Origin: Salinicola avicenniae
GTDB lineage: Bacteria > Pseudomonadota > Gammaproteobacteria > Pseudomonadales > Halomonadaceae
DNA: 64,000 nucleotides
Direction: 5' to 3'
Assembly: GCF_023736115.1 (NCBI RefSeq)
Contig: NZ_JAKQZC010000003.1
Coordinates: 248,001-312,000, forward strand
The stretch's first letter is position 1, and every line of letters starts with the position of its first letter. The notes under the pieces were generated by a model. That model worked only from the letters and a program-made list of their open reading frames with translations. It was not told where the DNA came from and searched no databases. Below, piece by piece: positions 61,439-64,000 of this stretch. A program made the position numbers and the translations under genes.

Positions 61439-62902
61439 GTGAGTAGCGACAAGCGCAAACCGACGACGACGGATGCCGGCATCCCGGTCGCGAGCCAGGA
61501 ATATTCACTCTCGGTCGGTGCCGATGGCCCGATCGTTCTTCACGATCATTATCTGATGGAACAGATGGCGGCGTTCAACCGGGAGATGATTCCGGATCGC
61601 CAGCCTCACGCCAAGGGCGGCGGCGCCTTTGGTCATTTCGAAGTGACTCACGACGTTAGCCAGTATACCAAGGCCAATTTTCTGCAGCCGGGCAAGAAAA
61701 CCGAGATGGTCGCGCGTTTCTCGACCGTGGCCGGCGAGTCGGGTAGCCCGGATACCTGGCGTGACCCGCGCGGGTTTGCGCTCAAGTTCTATACCGAAGA
61801 AGGCAACTTCGACATGGTGGGGAATAACACCCCCGTCTTCTTCGTGCGCGATCCGATGAAGTTCCAGCACTTCATCCACTCGCAGAAGCGCCGCGCCGAC
61901 AACGGCCTACGCGATCACGACATGCAGTGGGATTTCTGGACGCTGGCACCCGAGTCCGCGCACCAGGTCACCTGGCTGATGGGCGATCGTGGCGTTCCGG
62001 CTACCTGGCGCCACATGAACGGCTACTCGAGCCACACTTACATGTGGGTCAATGCCGAAGGCGAGCGTTTCTGGGTCAAGTATCACTTCAAGACCGATCA
62101 AGGCATCAAGTGCATGACGCAGGAACAGGCCGACGAGATGGCCGGCAGCGATGCCGATTATCATCGTCGTGATCTGTTCGATGCGATCAAGCGCGGTGAC
62201 TACCCGACCTGGACGCTGCACGTGCAGATCATGCCGTTCGAGGATGCCAAGACCTACCGCATCAACCCGTTCGACCTGACCAAGGTCTGGCCCCACAGCG
62301 ACTATCCGCTGCAGGAAGTGGGCAAGATGACGTTGGACCGCAACCCGACCGATTTCCACACCGAAATCGAGCAGGCGGCGTTCGAGCCCAACAATTCGGT
62401 ACCCGGTACCGGTTTTTCGCCGGACAAGATGCTGCTGGCGCGCACGATCTCCTACGCCGACGCGCATCGTGCCCGTCTCGGTATCAACTACAAGGACATT
62501 CCGGTCAACGCGCCCAAGTGCCCGTTTCACAGCTACAGCAAGGGCGGCCGGATGCGGATCACCAAGACCAGCGATCCGGTCTACGCGCCTAACAGCAAGG
62601 GCGGTTCCGAGGCCGATTCGGCGCGTTATCCCGACGATGCCGTCTGGCAGGCGGACGGTGAGTTCGTGCGCGCCGCCTACACGCTGCGTCCGGACGACGA
62701 CGACTTCAGCCAGGCGAATGATCTGGTCAACAAGGTGATGGACGACGCGGCCAGGGACCGCCTGGTCAACAACGTGGTCGGTCACGTCTCCGGCGGGGTC
62801 GAAGAGCCGGTGCTGTCTCGCGTCTTCGAGTACTGGAAAAACGTCGACGCCACGATCGGTCAGCGCATCGAAGAGGGCGTGAAGGCCAATCGCGGCGAGT
62901 AG
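61439..62902 (+). CDS. monofunctional haem catalase (clade 3, small-subunit type)
   Basis: A 487-residue enzyme that dismutates hydrogen peroxide to water and oxygen. The catalytic His lies in [19 protein letters not shown], the distal Asn in [12 protein letters not shown], and the proximal haem-ligand Tyr in [14 protein letters not shown]. Length about 480-500 and the absence of a C-terminal flavodoxin-like domain place it in the small-subunit group. Start is GTG with AGGGAGAGA 5-10 bases upstream. A strong terminator follows. It would also dispose of peroxide from flavin enzymes coded in this region. Confidence 0.96.
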   Translation: MSSDKRKPTTTDAGIPVASQEYSLSVGADGPIVLHDHYLMEQMAAFNREMIPDRQPHAKGGGAFGHFEVTHDVSQYTKANFLQPGKKTEMVARFSTVAGESGSPDTWRDPRGFALKFYTEEGNFDMVGNNTPVFFVRDPMKFQHFIHSQKRRADNGLRDHDMQWDFWTLAPESAHQVTWLMGDRGVPATWRHMNGYSSHTYMWVNAEGERFWVKYHFKTDQGIKCMTQEQADEMAGSDADYHRRDLFDAIKRGDYPTWTLHVQIMPFEDAKTYRINPFDLTKVWPHSDYPLQEVGKMTLDRNPTDFHTEIEQAAFEPNNSVPGTGFSPDKMLLARTISYADAHRARLGINYKDIPVNAPKCPFHSYSKGGRMRITKTSDPVYAPNSKGGSEADSARYPDDAVWQADGEFVRAAYTLRPDDDDFSQANDLVNKVMDDAARDRLVNNVVGHVSGGVEEPVLSRVFEYWKNVDATIGQRIEEGVKANRGE

Positions 62903-62935
62903 TCACACGCTGGATGTTGAACGGCATCAAAAACG

Positions 62936-62967
62936 AACGGCTCGCTTCTCGGAAGCGAGCCGTTTTT
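62936..62967 (+). terminator. intrinsic terminator of the catalase gene
   Basis: AACGGCTCGCTTC - TCG - GAAGCGAGCCGTT followed by TTT: a perfect 13-bp stem with a 3-base loop, 33 bp after the stop. It may also serve the convergent DUF4870 gene. Confidence 0.92.
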
Positions 62968-62989
62968 CATGGTGTCTTCCGGGAAGAGA

Positions 62990-63379
62990 TCAGCCGATTG
63001 GCTGGCCGCGGTTCAGGCGTGTCAGACCCTTGACGCAGCGATAGATGGTCCAAATCGCCCAGAACGCCATCACGAAAAAGCCGATGAAGATGGCCGAGGT
63101 GATCATGCCTAGCGTCATCCAGAGGAGGCCCCACCAGAAGGTTCGGATCTGGAAGCGGTAGTGCGAGAGCAACATGGGGTTCTGCTCTTCGCCCTTGTTG
63201 ACGTGAGCGAGGATGAGGCCGATCACCGCGGTAATGCCTGTCAGGAATCCGGCCAGATAGAGGACATAGACAATCAGCGCCATGCTGCTGCTATTGACCA
63301 TCGGCGCTTGGGCACGCGCGTCACCCTCGGAAGTCTGTTCCGGGGGCTGAGGGTAGGTTTGGCTTTCAGTGTTATCCAT
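62990..63379 (-). CDS. DUF4870-like membrane protein
   Basis: A 129-residue protein. The N-terminal 30 residues are hydrophilic (Gln/Glu/Pro-rich); three hydrophobic segments follow (about 34-55, 76-96 and 98-112). The pattern YVLYLAGFLTGITAVIGLILAHVNK, then HYRFQIRTFWWGLL and a C-terminal YRCVKGLTRLNRGQPI, is typical of the DUF4870 family, whose function is unknown. ATG 63379 has a GAGAAACG ribosome-like stretch; in-frame ATG 63397 and GTG 63415 are alternatives. It is convergent with the catalase gene. Confidence 0.78.
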   Translation of the reverse strand: MDNTESQTYPQPPEQTSEGDARAQAPMVNSSSMALIVYVLYLAGFLTGITAVIGLILAHVNKGEEQNPMLLSHYRFQIRTFWWGLLWMTLGMITSAIFIGFFVMAFWAIWTIYRCVKGLTRLNRGQPIG

Positions 63380-63460
63380 CGTTTCTCTACTCGACATTTT
63401 TATCGGAGCCGACACGCGGCTGCAGGTAGCGACCGCGTGCCGTCGGAGTTGTTGTGAAGA

Positions 63461-64000
63461 TCAGCGGCGCTGGTCGGTGCTCTGCTGTGAGGCGGCGGCG
63501 GTACCCGGGCTGACGCCGTTCTGACGCTGACCCGGCGAGTGACCGAGCGTTTCGTCGAGCGCGAAGGCCTTGTGGGCTTCGATGGGGTGCGCCTCCACGG
63601 CGGAGATCTGTTCGTGCTGCTGGCCGCCGAAGCCTGAAAGCACGTTCACCTTGTCCGCCGGGAACAGCATCATGGTGCCGCTGAACGGCTGGATCAGCGA
63701 TTCGAAGTTGTCGATCAGGTAGGCGTTGAGGGCGTTCTCGCCGCCCGCTTCAAGGATGCGGATGGTCTCGCCGAGCTGCTGAATCTCGGATTCACGCACG
63801 CCGCGATATTCGGTGGCCTCACGCTCGGCGACCAGTACCAGACGTTGTTTCTCGGCTTCCGCCGGGGTCAGGATCTCGGCGCGATACTGGGCATTGAGAT
63901 AGTCGATGCGCGAGCGCTCGGCCTCGATCGTGGCCTTGACGCCGGCGAGGTCGGCGACCCCGGAGCGCTGCGCCTTTTCCATGCCGACGGCGCCGCGCTG
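63461..64000 (-). CDS. SPFH/band-7 (prohibitin-like) protein, C-terminal part, truncated by window edge
   Basis: The last 180 codons of a gene whose start lies beyond 64000. The visible part is helical (EAERSRIDYLNAQYRAEILTPAEAEKQRLVLVAEREATE in the coiled-coil style of SPFH proteins), followed by LEAGGENALNAYLIDNFESLIQPF and LFPADKVNVLSGFGG. This is the usual C-terminal layout of band-7 proteins that form oligomeric membrane scaffolds. The last 60 residues are a Gln/Ser-rich tail. The N-terminal SPFH domain and any membrane anchor are outside the window. It probably shares a transcript with the DUF4870 gene 81 bp downstream. Confidence 0.75.
   Translation of the reverse strand, partial: QRGAVGMEKAQRSGVADLAGVKATIEAERSRIDYLNAQYRAEILTPAEAEKQRLVLVAEREATEYRGVRESEIQQLGETIRILEAGGENALNAYLIDNFESLIQPFSGTMMLFPADKVNVLSGFGGQQHEQISAVEAHPIEAHKAFALDETLGHSPGQRQNGVSPGTAAASQQSTDQRR

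Overview
The window is a GC-rich (roughly 63-65 % by eye), densely coded chromosomal segment of a gammaproteobacterium. The combination of glrK-qseG-glrR, xseA/guaB/guaA, a MesX-MesD methionine synthase pair, a Pit transporter with its DUF47 partner, and many LysR/TetR-controlled redox genes fits the Halomonadaceae (Halomonas/Salinicola/Kushneria type). That placement is an inference from gene content, not a database result. No rRNA, tRNA, CRISPR array, intact insertion sequence or prophage was seen.

Layout. 1-8.7 kb: 5' part of a chemoreceptor gene, a voltage-gated K+ channel with a zinc ribbon, a PAS/degenerate-GGDEF/EAL protein, a CYTH-domain triphosphatase, a Pit phosphate transporter pair, and argA. 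8.7-13.4 kb: a strong bidirectional terminator, a textbook sigma-54 promoter, a ~460-nt structured and apparently non-coding stretch with its own intrinsic terminator, then glrK-qseG-glrR. In enterobacteria the same position holds the sigma-54/GlrR-dependent small RNA GlmY, so this is the best candidate here for an undescribed regulatory RNA. 13.5-18.7 kb: xseA facing away from guaB-guaA (exonuclease VII, GMP synthesis). 18.7-21.1 kb: mesX-mesD (folate-independent methionine synthase) behind two long palindromes. 21.2-23.3 kb: a NYN-domain protein and a DUF2252 protein.

23.4-50.5 kb is an accessory-like redox, efflux and detoxification region. It holds regulator/target pairs (TetR with quinone oxidoreductase; LysR with GST and a PNPOx-flavodoxin-reductase fusion; LysR with a PNPOx-like protein; TetR with a saccharopine-dehydrogenase-like protein; LysR with an SDR), three MFS pumps, a DMT exporter, an MscS-type channel, rlmA, a YghU-type GST and solA. 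Several of these pairs have clear operator-like inverted or direct repeats in the shared promoter.

50.6-56.2 kb (minus strand) is a tightly overlapping seven-gene catabolic operon: PfkB kinase, BtpA/SgcQ-family protein, two uncharacterised proteins that appear related to each other, and a ribose-type ABC importer (ATPase, permease, binding protein). It diverges from a GntR/HutC regulator across a perfect 20-bp palindrome. It looks like an undescribed sugar or nucleoside uptake pathway. 57.2-61.0 kb: a phnD-phnC-phnE-phnE phosphonate/phosphate importer preceded by a good Pho box. 61.4-64 kb: a monofunctional catalase, a DUF4870 membrane protein and the C-terminal part of an SPFH/band-7 protein running off the window.
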